NCBI RefSeq assembly: GCF_035818675.1
Contig: NZ_JAYKZZ010000006.1
Location: forward strand, 62,001 to 126,000
Direction of reading: 5' to 3'
From: Parapedobacter flavus
GTDB taxonomy: Bacteria; Bacteroidota; Bacteroidia; Sphingobacteriales; Sphingobacteriaceae
Length of the DNA stretch: 64,000 nucleotides
Part shown: one piece after another, positions 1 through 8,812 of the stretch
Layout of the letters: the number at the start of each line of letters is the position of its first letter
Position numbering within the stretch: the first letter of the stretch is position 1
Notes under the pieces: generated by a model
What the model was told of the DNA's origin: nothing
Seen by the model: only the letters and a program-made list of their open reading frames with translations
The model's database searches: none
Made by a program: the position numbers and the translations under genes

Positions 1-1
1 C

Positions 2-469
2 CCCGGATACGGAGAGGCCATTCAGCAGGCTCGCGAGCGGTTCCCAGAGGTGTTAATCGGTGCCGGAACGATACTGAATGATACGCTGGCGAGCGAGGCG
101 CTATCGTACGGTGCCCAGTTTCTGGTCACCCCCAACACGAATGTGGCGGTGATAGCAACAGCACATCGCGCCGGGACGCCCGTGGTGATGGGGGCGCTTA
201 CGCCAACGGAGGTTGCCGAAGGGATAAACCATGGCGCGGATTTCATTAAGCTATTTCCGGCATCGGCAATGGGACCGGCCTACCTGAAAGCACTGTTGGG
301 CCCTTATAACGGCATCCGGATGATCGCCGTGGGTGGCGTTGATTTTTCCAATGCCGATGACTGGTTCCGGGCCGGCGCTGTGGGTGTGGGCATGGGCGGG
401 AGCCTCCTATCGGACGATCCATCAACCATTGGCCAGTCCATTGCCAAATTGCACACTTTCAGATCATAA
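2..469 (+). CDS. 2-dehydro-3-deoxy-phosphogluconate/galactonate aldolase (5' truncated)
   Basis: Class I aldolase of the KDPG/KDPGal family, which splits 2-keto-3-deoxy-6-phospho-sugar acids into pyruvate and glyceraldehyde 3-phosphate. The reading frame is open from base 2, so the N-terminus lies outside the window; the GTG at 50 is an internal Val, because the upstream residues (RERFPEV before LIGAGT) continue the family pattern. Visible family motifs are IGAGT, VTPNTN, the Schiff-base lysine in FIKLFPAS, and a C-terminal phosphate-binding GGV. The gene ends 11 bp before the galactonate dehydratase gene, so the two are probably co-transcribed. With DgoD next to it, the likely substrate is 2-keto-3-deoxy-6-phosphogalactonate (dgoA role), but sequence alone does not separate this from KDPG aldolase (eda). 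Confidence 0.9.
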   Translation, partial: PGYGEAIQQARERFPEVLIGAGTILNDTLASEALSYGAQFLVTPNTNVAVIATAHRAGTPVVMGALTPTEVAEGINHGADFIKLFPASAMGPAYLKALLGPYNGIRMIAVGGVDFSNADDWFRAGAVGVGMGGSLLSDDPSTIGQSIAKLHTFRS

Positions 470-480
470 ACCGTATAACC

Positions 481-1641
481 ATGCAAGATAAATTGATCAT
501 TGAAAAACTGGAGTTGTTCACCGTGCCACCGCGGTGGCTTTTCCTCAAGGTAACCACGAAGGACGGGGTCATTGGATGGGGGGAGCCTGTGGTGGAAGGC
601 CGTGCAGATACGGTGGCTGCCTGTGTGCGGGAACTGGAATCATACGTGGTGGGTCGGTCCGCCCACGATATTCAAGATATGTGGCAGGTATTGTACCGCG
701 GCGGCTTTTACCGGGGCGGCCCCATATTGATGAGTGCCATCTCGGGCATCGACCAGGCCCTCTGGGATATCAAGGGCAAGTCGGTAGGCCTGCCGGTATA
801 CCAGTTGCTGGGTGGCGCTGTGCGCCAACAGATGAAAATGTATTGCTGGATCGGCGGCGACCACCCCGAGGTCGTGATCAGCCAGGCGCGCGATCGGATA
901 AACGAAGGGTATACCGCCGTGAAGATGAATGCCACCGGGGCGATGGACTGGATAGCCGCCCAGCGGGATATCACCAACGTGGTGGAGAACATCCGGCTGC
1001 TGCGCGAGGAGTTCGGCGACCAGCTCGACATCGGATTGGATTTCCACGGCCGGGTGCACAAGGGAATGGTACGCCGGCTGATCGACGAGCTGGCCCCCTA
1101 TAAACCCATGTTTATCGAAGAGCCGGTATTGAGTGAAAATTCCGAAGCGCTGGCACAGATTGCCGCTTACAGCAGTATTCCCATTGCTACGGGCGAGCGA
1201 ATGTTTTCGCGGTGGGATTTCAAGCACGTTTTGCATGATGGCCACGTGGATATCGTCCAACCCGACCTCAGCCATGCGGGTGGCATTTCTGAGGTGATGC
1301 GGATAGCGGCGATGGCAGAGGCGTATGATGTGGCCGTTGCGCCGCATTGCCCGCTCGGCCCGATATCTCTTGCTGCGGCGCTCAACGTCGATTTCGCTTG
1401 CATCAACGCCTTCATCCAGGAAAGCAGCATCGGCATCCATTACAACCAGGGCTTCGACCTGTTGGATTATGTGGCTAATCCGGAAGATTTTTCGGTCAAA
1501 GACGGGTATATTCAGTTGTTCCAGCGCCCCGGGCTCGGGGTGGAAATTGATGAGCAGGCAGTTCGCCGGGCCCAAGCGGTGGGGCACCAATGGAAGAATC
1601 CGATTTGGCGTTTAAAAGACGGTAGTTTGGCCGAATGGTAG
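481..1641 (+). CDS. dgoD: D-galactonate dehydratase
   Basis: Enolase-superfamily (mandelate racemase group) enzyme that dehydrates D-galactonate to 2-keto-3-deoxygalactonate. The 386 residues align along their whole length, from memory, with Escherichia coli DgoD. Shared blocks include YRGGFYRGGPILMSAI, ALWDIKGK, GLDFHGR, IEEPV, GERMFSR, QPDLSHAGGI, APHCPLGPI and the C-terminal AEW. Acidic metal ligands are visible in LDFH, IEEP and TGER, and the catalytic His in APHCPLGP. It sits between a KDPGal-type aldolase and a PQQ aldose dehydrogenase, which fits galactose oxidation to galactonate followed by dehydration. No 2-keto-3-deoxygalactonate kinase is visible in the window; it may lie upstream. 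Confidence 0.95.
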   Translation: MQDKLIIEKLELFTVPPRWLFLKVTTKDGVIGWGEPVVEGRADTVAACVRELESYVVGRSAHDIQDMWQVLYRGGFYRGGPILMSAISGIDQALWDIKGKSVGLPVYQLLGGAVRQQMKMYCWIGGDHPEVVISQARDRINEGYTAVKMNATGAMDWIAAQRDITNVVENIRLLREEFGDQLDIGLDFHGRVHKGMVRRLIDELAPYKPMFIEEPVLSENSEALAQIAAYSSIPIATGERMFSRWDFKHVLHDGHVDIVQPDLSHAGGISEVMRIAAMAEAYDVAVAPHCPLGPISLAAALNVDFACINAFIQESSIGIHYNQGFDLLDYVANPEDFSVKDGYIQLFQRPGLGVEIDEQAVRRAQAVGHQWKNPIWRLKDGSLAEW

Positions 1642-1725
1642 TTGCTTGATGTTTTGTACGATGCGATGATGAAGGAATACTTAGCTTGTCGGAAAAAGTT
1701 TCACAGACAATTAGTTTTCTACGAT

Positions 1726-3846
1726 ATGCGGCTCTACATTACCTTATTTTTCTCAATGCTGGCATTTGCAGGGTGCCAGGCACCCCAACCGTTTTCGGAA
1801 GCCGACTGGGCATATCCCGGTGGAACCGCCGGCCAGACCAAGTATTCGTCGCTGGATCAGATCAACACATCCAACGTGGCCGATCTCGAAGTGGCGTGGG
1901 TGTTTCATTCGGGCGTGAAATCAGGCAACGTGCAGATGAATCCCCTCATCGTAGACGGTACGGTCTATATCACCACGCCCTTGCAGGAGGTGGTTGCATT
2001 GGATGGCGTGACGGGCGAACAGACTTGGCGTTTCAACCCCGCGCGGGAAGGTGAGCAGTTCGGTGGGATCAATAGAGGCATTTCCTTCTGGCGGAAGAAA
2101 GGTGAACGGGATCGGATATTTTTCACGAGTGGCGGTTTCCTGAACGCGATTTATGCAGCGGACGGATCACCGGTACCCGAATTTGGGAACCAGGGCCGCA
2201 TTTCGTTGAACGACGGATTAGTGAAGCCGGCAGAACAAATGGGCATCACATCTCCCGGTGCCCCGGTGGTGTATGGCGACCTGGTGATCGTGGGCGCTAT
2301 GACGTGGTCTTCGCCGGCGAATGTAAGTGCCTTCAAGGTGCATACGGGTGAACGCGAGTGGATTTTCCATACCATTCCCCAGCCGGACGAATATGGATAC
2401 GACACATGGGGCAAAGAAGATTTTTGGAAAACCGGCGGTGGCGTAAACGTATGGGGCGGGCTCAGCGTTGACCCGGAGCATGGTGCGGTGTATTTTGCAA
2501 CCGGCCAGCCCAAGGCCGATTTTTATCGACCGGATAATGAAGGCGAGCAACTGTTTGGCAATTCGATCGTGGCACTGGACGCGAAAACGGGCGAACGGAT
2601 GTGGCACTACCAAGCTATACACCACGATCTATGGGATTTGGACCTGCCCTGTGCGCCCATCCTGACCACCCTTTATAAAGCGGGGAAACAGGTGCCCGGC
2701 GTGGTGCAACTGACAAAGACCGGCAACGTGATCCTATTCAACCGGCTTACCGGTGAGCTGTTGTCTGAGGTGGAAGAGCGGCCGGTGCCCGCTAGTACGC
2801 TGGCCGGCCAATATGCCTTCCCCACGCAGCCGTTCGTGAAATGGCCGGAACCTTTTTCCAAACAGGTGGTCACGGCCGACGACTTGACCGATATCAGTGA
2901 AGAAGCCCACGCCTATGCGCTTGAACGGTTCAATAATGCCGAGACGGGATGGTATATCCCCCCGTCTACCAAGGGAATCATCTATTACGGCATACATGGC
3001 GGTGCTGAATGGGGTGGCGGGTCTTACGATCCGATTGACCAGGTGATGTATGTCAATTCCAATGAGCTGGCTTGGCACATCACGATGCAGGATGTCAACA
3101 ACAAAGCGCCGGAGGCCGGCTCCGGGAAAGGCAACGCCGAACACGGCGGCCACCGGCTGTTCCTGGCCAGTGGGTGCGCAAGCTGCCACGGCGCCGACCG
3201 CCAAGGGTTGGGGGGAACACCCGTGTTACGGAACCTCTCGGAGAAATACACGCAAAAAGATGTTGCGGATATCATCAAGAAGGGAAAGGGCGCAATGCCG
3301 CCCTTTGCCCACCTGCCGGAAGATGATGTGCAACGGATTGCATCGTACCTGCTGGATATGGAAGCGGCAGGTGGAGACGGGGAAGAAGAAGGTGTAAAAC
3401 CATACTACAATTCGATGGGATACGTCAAGTTTCTCGATGAGCAAGGTTATCCGGCCACGAAACCGCCATGGGGGACGCTGAATGCGGTCGACCTCAAATC
3501 GGGCAAGATCAAATGGAAGGTGCCCCTGGGTGAATATCCGGAGCTGACTGCGAAAGGGATACCGTTAACCGGGACGGAGAATTTCGGGGGTAGCATCGCC
3601 ACCGCGGGCGGATTGGTGTTTGTGGGGGCCACGCGCGATGAGCGCTTCCGGGCGTTCGATAAAAATACCGGTGAGATACTGTGGGAAACGAAACTGCCAT
3701 TCGGCGGGTTTGCGGTACCCAGTACATACAGCGTGGATGGGAAGCAATATGTGGTCATCCCCGCTACCGGTGGCGGAAAATTAGGCACTACTACCGGAGA
3801 TGCTTACGTGGCGTTTGCCCTGCCCGATCGTTCACTGCAAAAATGA
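1726..3846 (+). CDS. PQQ-dependent glucose-type dehydrogenase lipoprotein with inserted cytochrome c domain
   Basis: Periplasm-facing quinoprotein expected to oxidise an aldose to the lactone/aldonate and pass electrons through its own haem. The chosen ATG at 1726 gives a signal peptide ending in a lipobox (MLAFAGC); an open frame reaches back to TTG 1642, directly after dgoD, but has no signal-like start. The propeller repeats begin at once (PGGTAGQTKYSSLDQIN) and continue to the C-terminus (GGLVFVGAT, PATGGG). A c-type cytochrome domain is inserted near residues 475-550, with the haem motif CASCH at 484-488 and a likely axial Met at 524 (GAMPPF). The split-propeller layout is known from Bacteroidota PQQ dehydrogenases. 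Length is 706 residues. Its position after dgoD suggests a role in galactose/glucose oxidation (inference). Confidence 0.88.
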   Translation: MRLYITLFFSMLAFAGCQAPQPFSEADWAYPGGTAGQTKYSSLDQINTSNVADLEVAWVFHSGVKSGNVQMNPLIVDGTVYITTPLQEVVALDGVTGEQTWRFNPAREGEQFGGINRGISFWRKKGERDRIFFTSGGFLNAIYAADGSPVPEFGNQGRISLNDGLVKPAEQMGITSPGAPVVYGDLVIVGAMTWSSPANVSAFKVHTGEREWIFHTIPQPDEYGYDTWGKEDFWKTGGGVNVWGGLSVDPEHGAVYFATGQPKADFYRPDNEGEQLFGNSIVALDAKTGERMWHYQAIHHDLWDLDLPCAPILTTLYKAGKQVPGVVQLTKTGNVILFNRLTGELLSEVEERPVPASTLAGQYAFPTQPFVKWPEPFSKQVVTADDLTDISEEAHAYALERFNNAETGWYIPPSTKGIIYYGIHGGAEWGGGSYDPIDQVMYVNSNELAWHITMQDVNNKAPEAGSGKGNAEHGGHRLFLASGCASCHGADRQGLGGTPVLRNLSEKYTQKDVADIIKKGKGAMPPFAHLPEDDVQRIASYLLDMEAAGGDGEEEGVKPYYNSMGYVKFLDEQGYPATKPPWGTLNAVDLKSGKIKWKVPLGEYPELTAKGIPLTGTENFGGSIATAGGLVFVGATRDERFRAFDKNTGEILWETKLPFGGFAVPSTYSVDGKQYVVIPATGGGKLGTTTGDAYVAFALPDRSLQK

Positions 3847-3927
3847 TATCATGAAGCGACATGTGATCCGGAAATTCGGTGCCGGCATGCGGGCGGTCCT
3901 CATGACCGCCGCAAATAGACGAACTTT

Positions 3928-4851
3928 ATGCAAAACTTTATGAAACGAAAAGAAATGAGCCGATTAACGATTGCCGTGGTTGTTGTTGCCACAGTATTGC
4001 TTGCAAGTTGCAACGTGCGGAAGAATAAGCCCGTTAAAGACGTATTTGCCAAGCAGAACCTTGTTGCCTGGTGCGTTGTTCCCTTTGATGCGAAACAGCG
4101 GGGGCCCGAGGAGCGGGCACAAATGCTGTCCGACCTAGGCATTACCAAGCTGGCTTACGACTGGCGGGAACAACACATCCCAACCTTTGACGACGAGTGG
4201 CGTGCACTGAATAAACACGGTATCGACTTAACAGCCTTTTGGATGACCTCGGGCAATAACCCGCAAGATGATCGGTACATCCGGGAAATATTCGACTTTC
4301 TCGAACGCAATAAAATTTCAACGCAGATTTGGCTGCTGATGGGCGAGTGGGCAGGTTTCGGCGATCTTAGCCAACGGGATAAGGTGGTGGCGATGAGCAA
4401 ACCCATCGCTTACATCGCCGATCGGGCAAAGGAACTCGGGTGCCAGGTGGCGCTATACAACCACGGCGGTTGGTTCGGCGAACCGGAGAACCAGCTTGAA
4501 ATCATCGAAGCGGTGGACCGCATGAACGTAGGCATGGTTTATAACTTCCATCACGCCCGCCTGCACCACGAACGGTTTTCGACATTCTTCCCTAAAATAG
4601 TGCCCCACCTTTTTGCGTTGAATATCGCAGGGCTGAAAGCTGGCGTTACCGACCGCTTTTTCCGGACAGGCCAGGGCGATGTGGAAAAGGAGATGATCCG
4701 GCAGGTGTGGAAAAGTAACTACCGCGGGCCAATCGGCATTATAAACCACGATACGAATGAAGACGCCGAAAAGGGGCTGTCCGATGAAATTGACGGACTT
4801 AAAAAAATACTCAAAGAGATCGGAAATGAACGGGCGTTAGCTACTTACTAA
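3928..4851 (+). CDS. Sugar phosphate isomerase/epimerase-like TIM-barrel lipoprotein
   Basis: Predicted lipoprotein: after MSRLTIAVVVV comes a lipobox-like LLASC. The mature part looks like a xylose-isomerase-type TIM barrel: AWCVVPFDAKQRGPEERAQ, DLGITKLAYDWREQH, LYNHGGWFGEP, VGMVYNFHH and IGIINHD occur in the order expected for barrel strands carrying His/Glu/Asp metal ligands. Such secreted family members are often found near oxidoreductases and glycoside hydrolases in Bacteroidota and Planctomycetes. The substrate is unknown. ATGs at 3928, 3940 and 3955 are all possible; 3955 gives the most compact signal peptide. It lies 81 bp after the PQQ dehydrogenase and may be in the same transcript. 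Confidence 0.7.
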   Translation: MQNFMKRKEMSRLTIAVVVVATVLLASCNVRKNKPVKDVFAKQNLVAWCVVPFDAKQRGPEERAQMLSDLGITKLAYDWREQHIPTFDDEWRALNKHGIDLTAFWMTSGNNPQDDRYIREIFDFLERNKISTQIWLLMGEWAGFGDLSQRDKVVAMSKPIAYIADRAKELGCQVALYNHGGWFGEPENQLEIIEAVDRMNVGMVYNFHHARLHHERFSTFFPKIVPHLFALNIAGLKAGVTDRFFRTGQGDVEKEMIRQVWKSNYRGPIGIINHDTNEDAEKGLSDEIDGLKKILKEIGNERALATY

Positions 4852-4976
4852 CCCCACCTATCGGCTTTATGCCAACTGTGAATACGTCCGTTATCGCATA
4901 ACCAATTCCGGGTTTACGGTCGGGTTTGTCCACGTCGTATTATCTCTTTACCTTAGCCGTCGAACAATTTTACTTG

Positions 4977-5807
4977 ATGGACACGGTAAACCTAACGGCG
5001 GTACGGCGGATTCTTAATTTGGCTATTGTTTTGCATGCGCTAGGGCTGATTATTGTCTTTTTCCGGGCGCACCATACCAATTTTGGGAATTATCTGTTTA
5101 TGGTACTGGAAATCGATCATGCCCGGGGTTTTGCCATTGAAAGGATAACGATTACGTTTTTTGGCCTGCTGACCGTGGTCAATTTTTTTTGGCCTCGGAC
5201 ATGGTTATTGGTTCCGATTTTCTTGTATGTTTTGTTTGAAGCTTGGGCGGGATATTACCAAGGGGGGTATCTTTTCAGTGAGTGGACGTTAGGTGCGCAG
5301 GCGCTCCGCTACATGGTGCCGTTTTCTGTTATTGTTATGCTTCCCTGGCCTTTTTCTCGGATGCTTTCCCCAGGGGGGCAAGCGAGCTTAGCGTGCTGGC
5401 TGTTACGAATCGGTTTAGCAGTCGTATTTACCACGCACGGACTGGAATGCTTGATGGGAAACCCCCAATTTATCGATTTCATCATCGGCTCCGCAAACCA
5501 CATGCTGGGCGTGAGGTGGACTGAAGCCTTCGCCTTGCAGATCATGCAATTCATCGGCTGGGTAGATATCATTGTAGCGTTGGCCGTGCTTCTTAAGCCT
5601 AATAAATTCCTGTTGGCGTGGCTCATGTTTTGGGCGACAATTACAGCCTTTTCGAGAATGACTGCCTTGGGAACCGGCGCCTATACCGAGGTGCTGCAAC
5701 GGGCTTCTCATATCCTAGCTCCCCTGGCCGTTTATATGCTCAGTCGCTCTCAAGATGGCAAGTTTGTAAAATACGATAACCAACATACCGATAAACAACA
5801 TGCATAA
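4977..5807 (+). CDS. Multi-pass membrane protein, DoxX-like
   Basis: Unrecognised integral membrane protein of 276 residues with about seven hydrophobic segments. The part around VFTTHGLECLMGNPQFIDFI resembles the HG...P region of DoxX-type proteins, but I cannot assign a function. The ATG at 4977 is preferred over the TTG at 4926 because the upstream extension is not conserved-looking and would run through a promoter-like stretch (TACCTTAG at 4949-4956, one mismatch from the Bacteroidota -7 element). The stop codon overlaps the start of the metallophosphoesterase by 8 bp, so the two are translationally linked. Confidence 0.65.
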   Translation: MDTVNLTAVRRILNLAIVLHALGLIIVFFRAHHTNFGNYLFMVLEIDHARGFAIERITITFFGLLTVVNFFWPRTWLLVPIFLYVLFEAWAGYYQGGYLFSEWTLGAQALRYMVPFSVIVMLPWPFSRMLSPGGQASLACWLLRIGLAVVFTTHGLECLMGNPQFIDFIIGSANHMLGVRWTEAFALQIMQFIGWVDIIVALAVLLKPNKFLLAWLMFWATITAFSRMTALGTGAYTEVLQRASHILAPLAVYMLSRSQDGKFVKYDNQHTDKQHA

Positions 5808-7116
5808 AAGAAAACCATGGCTCCGACTGCTGATTTGCTTCTTTGTAGGAGCCTCTTTTGCTTCCGTCGCTTGGGCTCAAGATCCACACATCATTTTGCT
5901 CGAGAAATCGACCAGGCCGTTGCACCTTTATGTGCAATTTGGAAGCCACCCGGACCGGGAAGCTGTCATCTCTTGGGCCACAACTTTGCCGGGAAAGAAC
6001 CATGTGTTGTATTACGATACAACAGCTCGAAACGGAAATACGACGTTGTATGCTAACCGGTCCAGAAAAATCCACTCGGGCGCTTACACGCTTCAAAGCG
6101 ACGAAAAGCCGATGGCATCCTATTACCATCATGCCTATTTGGGCGACTTGAAGCCTTCCACTCGCTATTATATTACGGTTGAAAGCGATGGTGAACGCCT
6201 CGGCGAGTATTCCTTTATTACGGCACCGGCCGACGACCGGCCGGTAACGCTATTTATTGGGGGTGATTCTCGGTTGGGGGCTGATCGGGTAGAAGATAAC
6301 AATGCGCGGCGACGTATGAATACGGTGATGCGGCAATTATTTGAAAAGAATCCGGGAATAATTGCGCTGGCCCACACGGCCGACTATACGAACCGGGCTT
6401 ACTGGTCTCAATTGTATTATTGGCTGAAAGACCATTTTGAAAAAACAACCACGGCCGATAAGCGCCTCCTCCCGATCTTTCCGTCAAGGGGAAACCACGA
6501 TATGGATATTGGTTTTGAAGAGATGTTTTGGTGGCCGGACCGCCAGAATGATTTCTATTATACAGCCAACTTGAACCGGCATACGGCGCTTGTCATCCTG
6601 AACACTGAAATCAGCCTCAATGGAAATCAACGTGACTGGCTGGAGAAGGAACTACAGGCGCTGAGACCCAAGAAGCGGTGGCTTGGCGCCATGTACCATC
6701 GCCCTGCCTATCCGAGCGTACGGGCCTACGAAGACGGCGAATCGCGGCGCAGGGCTTGGGTACCCCTGTTTGAAAGATATAAGCTTGATTTGATATCGTC
6801 GGGGCATGACCATTCGATGAAACGCACCGTACCCATTTTAGCGGTGAAAGCCAATCCAGAAGGGATCGTCTACATCGGAGACGGTGGATTAGGCGTCCGC
6901 CCGCGTGAAGTGGACCCTTCTCGCTGGTACTTAAAGCCGCCAGGTATCGCCAAATCGGTTCATAATGTCCACATGGTAGAATACGGTGCAAAACAAATCA
7001 CCATCGAAGCTTTTGGAATAGAAGGGGAGACGCTCGATTACTTTGTCATACCGGCGGATCGCAGGGCAAGGGTGAAACATTATCAAGATATGCTGAACGG
7101 GACTAAGGGTGATTAA
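5800..7116 (+). CDS. Secreted metallophosphoesterase (purple acid phosphatase-like)
   Basis: Calcineurin-like phosphoesterase with a Sec signal peptide (ends near ASVAWA) and an N-terminal fibronectin-III-like domain (about residues 40-140), the layout of purple acid phosphatases. Metal-site motifs appear in order: GGDSRLG, a degenerate second motif TADYTN, GNHD, AMYHRP and GHDH. In classical purple acid phosphatases the second motif is GDxxY; here Gly is Ala and the iron-ligating Tyr position is Asn, so the metal site may differ. The substrate is unknown. It overlaps the upstream membrane-protein gene by 8 bp. Confidence 0.82.
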   Translation: MHKRKPWLRLLICFFVGASFASVAWAQDPHIILLEKSTRPLHLYVQFGSHPDREAVISWATTLPGKNHVLYYDTTARNGNTTLYANRSRKIHSGAYTLQSDEKPMASYYHHAYLGDLKPSTRYYITVESDGERLGEYSFITAPADDRPVTLFIGGDSRLGADRVEDNNARRRMNTVMRQLFEKNPGIIALAHTADYTNRAYWSQLYYWLKDHFEKTTTADKRLLPIFPSRGNHDMDIGFEEMFWWPDRQNDFYYTANLNRHTALVILNTEISLNGNQRDWLEKELQALRPKKRWLGAMYHRPAYPSVRAYEDGESRRRAWVPLFERYKLDLISSGHDHSMKRTVPILAVKANPEGIVYIGDGGLGVRPREVDPSRWYLKPPGIAKSVHNVHMVEYGAKQITIEAFGIEGETLDYFVIPADRRARVKHYQDMLNGTKGD

Positions 7117-7236
7117 ATGGCGGTGAGACAAATCAGCGAGATTTTGAGCAACAAGCCGCCCGTTTTCTAAGCGGAAAACCGTTTCTTTGCAAGAGCACAT
7201 CATGTGCGTTTGTTATTAACAACGATTATAAAAATT

Positions 7237-8793
7237 ATGAAGACCATATATTTATCCCTCGCCGTGCTCCTCGCCATTGTCTCCGGTTGCACGAACAATC
7301 GGCCCGCTGACGAAGTCGGCACCATTACCATCGTTAATCCGGTATTGCCGGGTGATCACCCCGACCCGACGGTCATCAAAATCGGCGATACCTACTGGGC
7401 ATCGGCCACATCCAATGAATGGGGTCCATTGTTCCCCATCTACAAGTCGACCGACTTGGTCAACTGGGAGCAGGTATCCTATGCTTTTGCCGACTTACCC
7501 GAATGGGCCCGCAATAACTTCTGGGCACCGGAATTGGCGTATGATGAAGCGCAGGATAAGGTTTATCTCTACTACACCGCACGCGACAAGTCGACCGGAC
7601 GCTTGGCAGTGGCGGTAGCCAGTGCACCCGCGCCGGAAGGGCCGTATACCGACCATGGTCCGCTGGTGAGCCAGGAGCTAGGCTCCATTGATGCGTATGA
7701 GGTGAAAGATGATGACGGTAAGATTTACCTGCTTTGGAAAGAGGACGGCAACAGCAAGGGGCAACCCACCCCGATGTGGGCACAGGAAATAAACGCGGAG
7801 CGCACCGCCTTGGTGGGCGAGATGCATGAGCTGTTTACCAATGACCAGGAGTGGGAGGGACAGTTGGTGGAGGGTATCAGTGTATTCCGCCATAATGACT
7901 ACTACTATGCCACCTATTCGGCGGGCGCGTGCTGCGAAGTGACCTGCAACTACAAAACCGGGGTGGCTCGGGCTAAACAGCTATTGGGGCCTTGGGAGAA
8001 GTACGACCAGAACCCCGTGTTGGTAGACAACGACCACTGGAAGTGCGCCGGCCACGGCACCGTGGTGAAACATGGGAGCGACTTCTATTACCTCTACCAC
8101 GCCTACAACCAGGCGGGGAGCGTATATGTGGGTCGGGAAGGTGTGCTGGAAAAGATCAACTGGACGGATGATGGCTGGCCCGTATTCGCCAATGACGCCG
8201 GGTACGACCGCGAGGCATCGTCAACGGATTATACCGACCGGTTCAATACCATGGCACCCGTGTGGCGGTGGCGCGTGAACCAGCCGGTAGATGCCTCGGT
8301 GGGCAGTGAAGGTTTGTTGCTTACCGCCTCGCAGGGCAACGACGGGATTGGTTCATTGTTGGTGCAACCCATTACCTCCATCAACTATGAGGTGACGGCG
8401 CGGGTGGCTGTGCAGACCACCGACGGGCAAACGGGTGCCTCCCTCACCATGGTGGGCGGGGCTAATAACCGGTTTGGGGCGCCTATTGCCGGCATCGGTA
8501 TTGGTGTTTTCGGCACCACCGTAAAGGTTTGGCGCATGGCCAAGGACGATGAGCAGGTGCTGCAAGAGCACGACCTCGCCGCCAGCCAAGATACGGTGAC
8601 GCTGAAGATGGCTGTTTCCGATGGCCACGTAGTCGATTTTTCGTGGCAGGAAGCAGGCGAATGGAAGACCGCGCTGGAGGCATACGACGCGGGGCCGCTG
8701 GTGCCGTGGGGCATGGGGTTCCGCGTGGGACTGGCTGCAAAGGGCAACGGTGGGCAGGTCCGGGTGACGCAATTCGCCATCGAGAACCGCTGA
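7237..8793 (+). CDS. Glycoside hydrolase family 43 lipoprotein
   Basis: Five-bladed propeller glycosidase of the GH43 type (arabinofuranosidase/xylosidase/galactosidase activities occur in the family). The start at ATG 7237 gives the signal peptide MKTIYLSLAVLLAIVSGC with its lipobox; the in-frame GTG at 7204 lies too far upstream. The catalytic-base motif is HPDP in PGDHPDPTVIKIGDTYW, the pKa-tuning Asp probably lies in YEVKDDDGK, and the general acid probably in VEGISVFRH. After the propeller (about residue 320) follows a beta-sandwich (about 190 residues, from DRFNTMAPVWRWRVNQP), as in many GH43 enzymes. No SusC/SusD pair is near, so this is not a classical polysaccharide utilisation locus. 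Confidence 0.85.
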   Translation: MKTIYLSLAVLLAIVSGCTNNRPADEVGTITIVNPVLPGDHPDPTVIKIGDTYWASATSNEWGPLFPIYKSTDLVNWEQVSYAFADLPEWARNNFWAPELAYDEAQDKVYLYYTARDKSTGRLAVAVASAPAPEGPYTDHGPLVSQELGSIDAYEVKDDDGKIYLLWKEDGNSKGQPTPMWAQEINAERTALVGEMHELFTNDQEWEGQLVEGISVFRHNDYYYATYSAGACCEVTCNYKTGVARAKQLLGPWEKYDQNPVLVDNDHWKCAGHGTVVKHGSDFYYLYHAYNQAGSVYVGREGVLEKINWTDDGWPVFANDAGYDREASSTDYTDRFNTMAPVWRWRVNQPVDASVGSEGLLLTASQGNDGIGSLLVQPITSINYEVTARVAVQTTDGQTGASLTMVGGANNRFGAPIAGIGIGVFGTTVKVWRMAKDDEQVLQEHDLAASQDTVTLKMAVSDGHVVDFSWQEAGEWKTALEAYDAGPLVPWGMGFRVGLAAKGNGGQVRVTQFAIENR

Positions 8794-8812
8794 TTGGGTA
8801 TCCCCATGCGAT

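Noticed and set aside
640..1590. Long minus-strand open frame opposite dgoD
   Set aside because: Low-complexity, His-rich translation mirroring a strongly conserved enzyme on the other strand.
3851..3943. 30-codon frame between the PQQ dehydrogenase and the TIM-barrel gene
   Set aside because: Overlaps the next gene start and shows no signal, motif or promoter.
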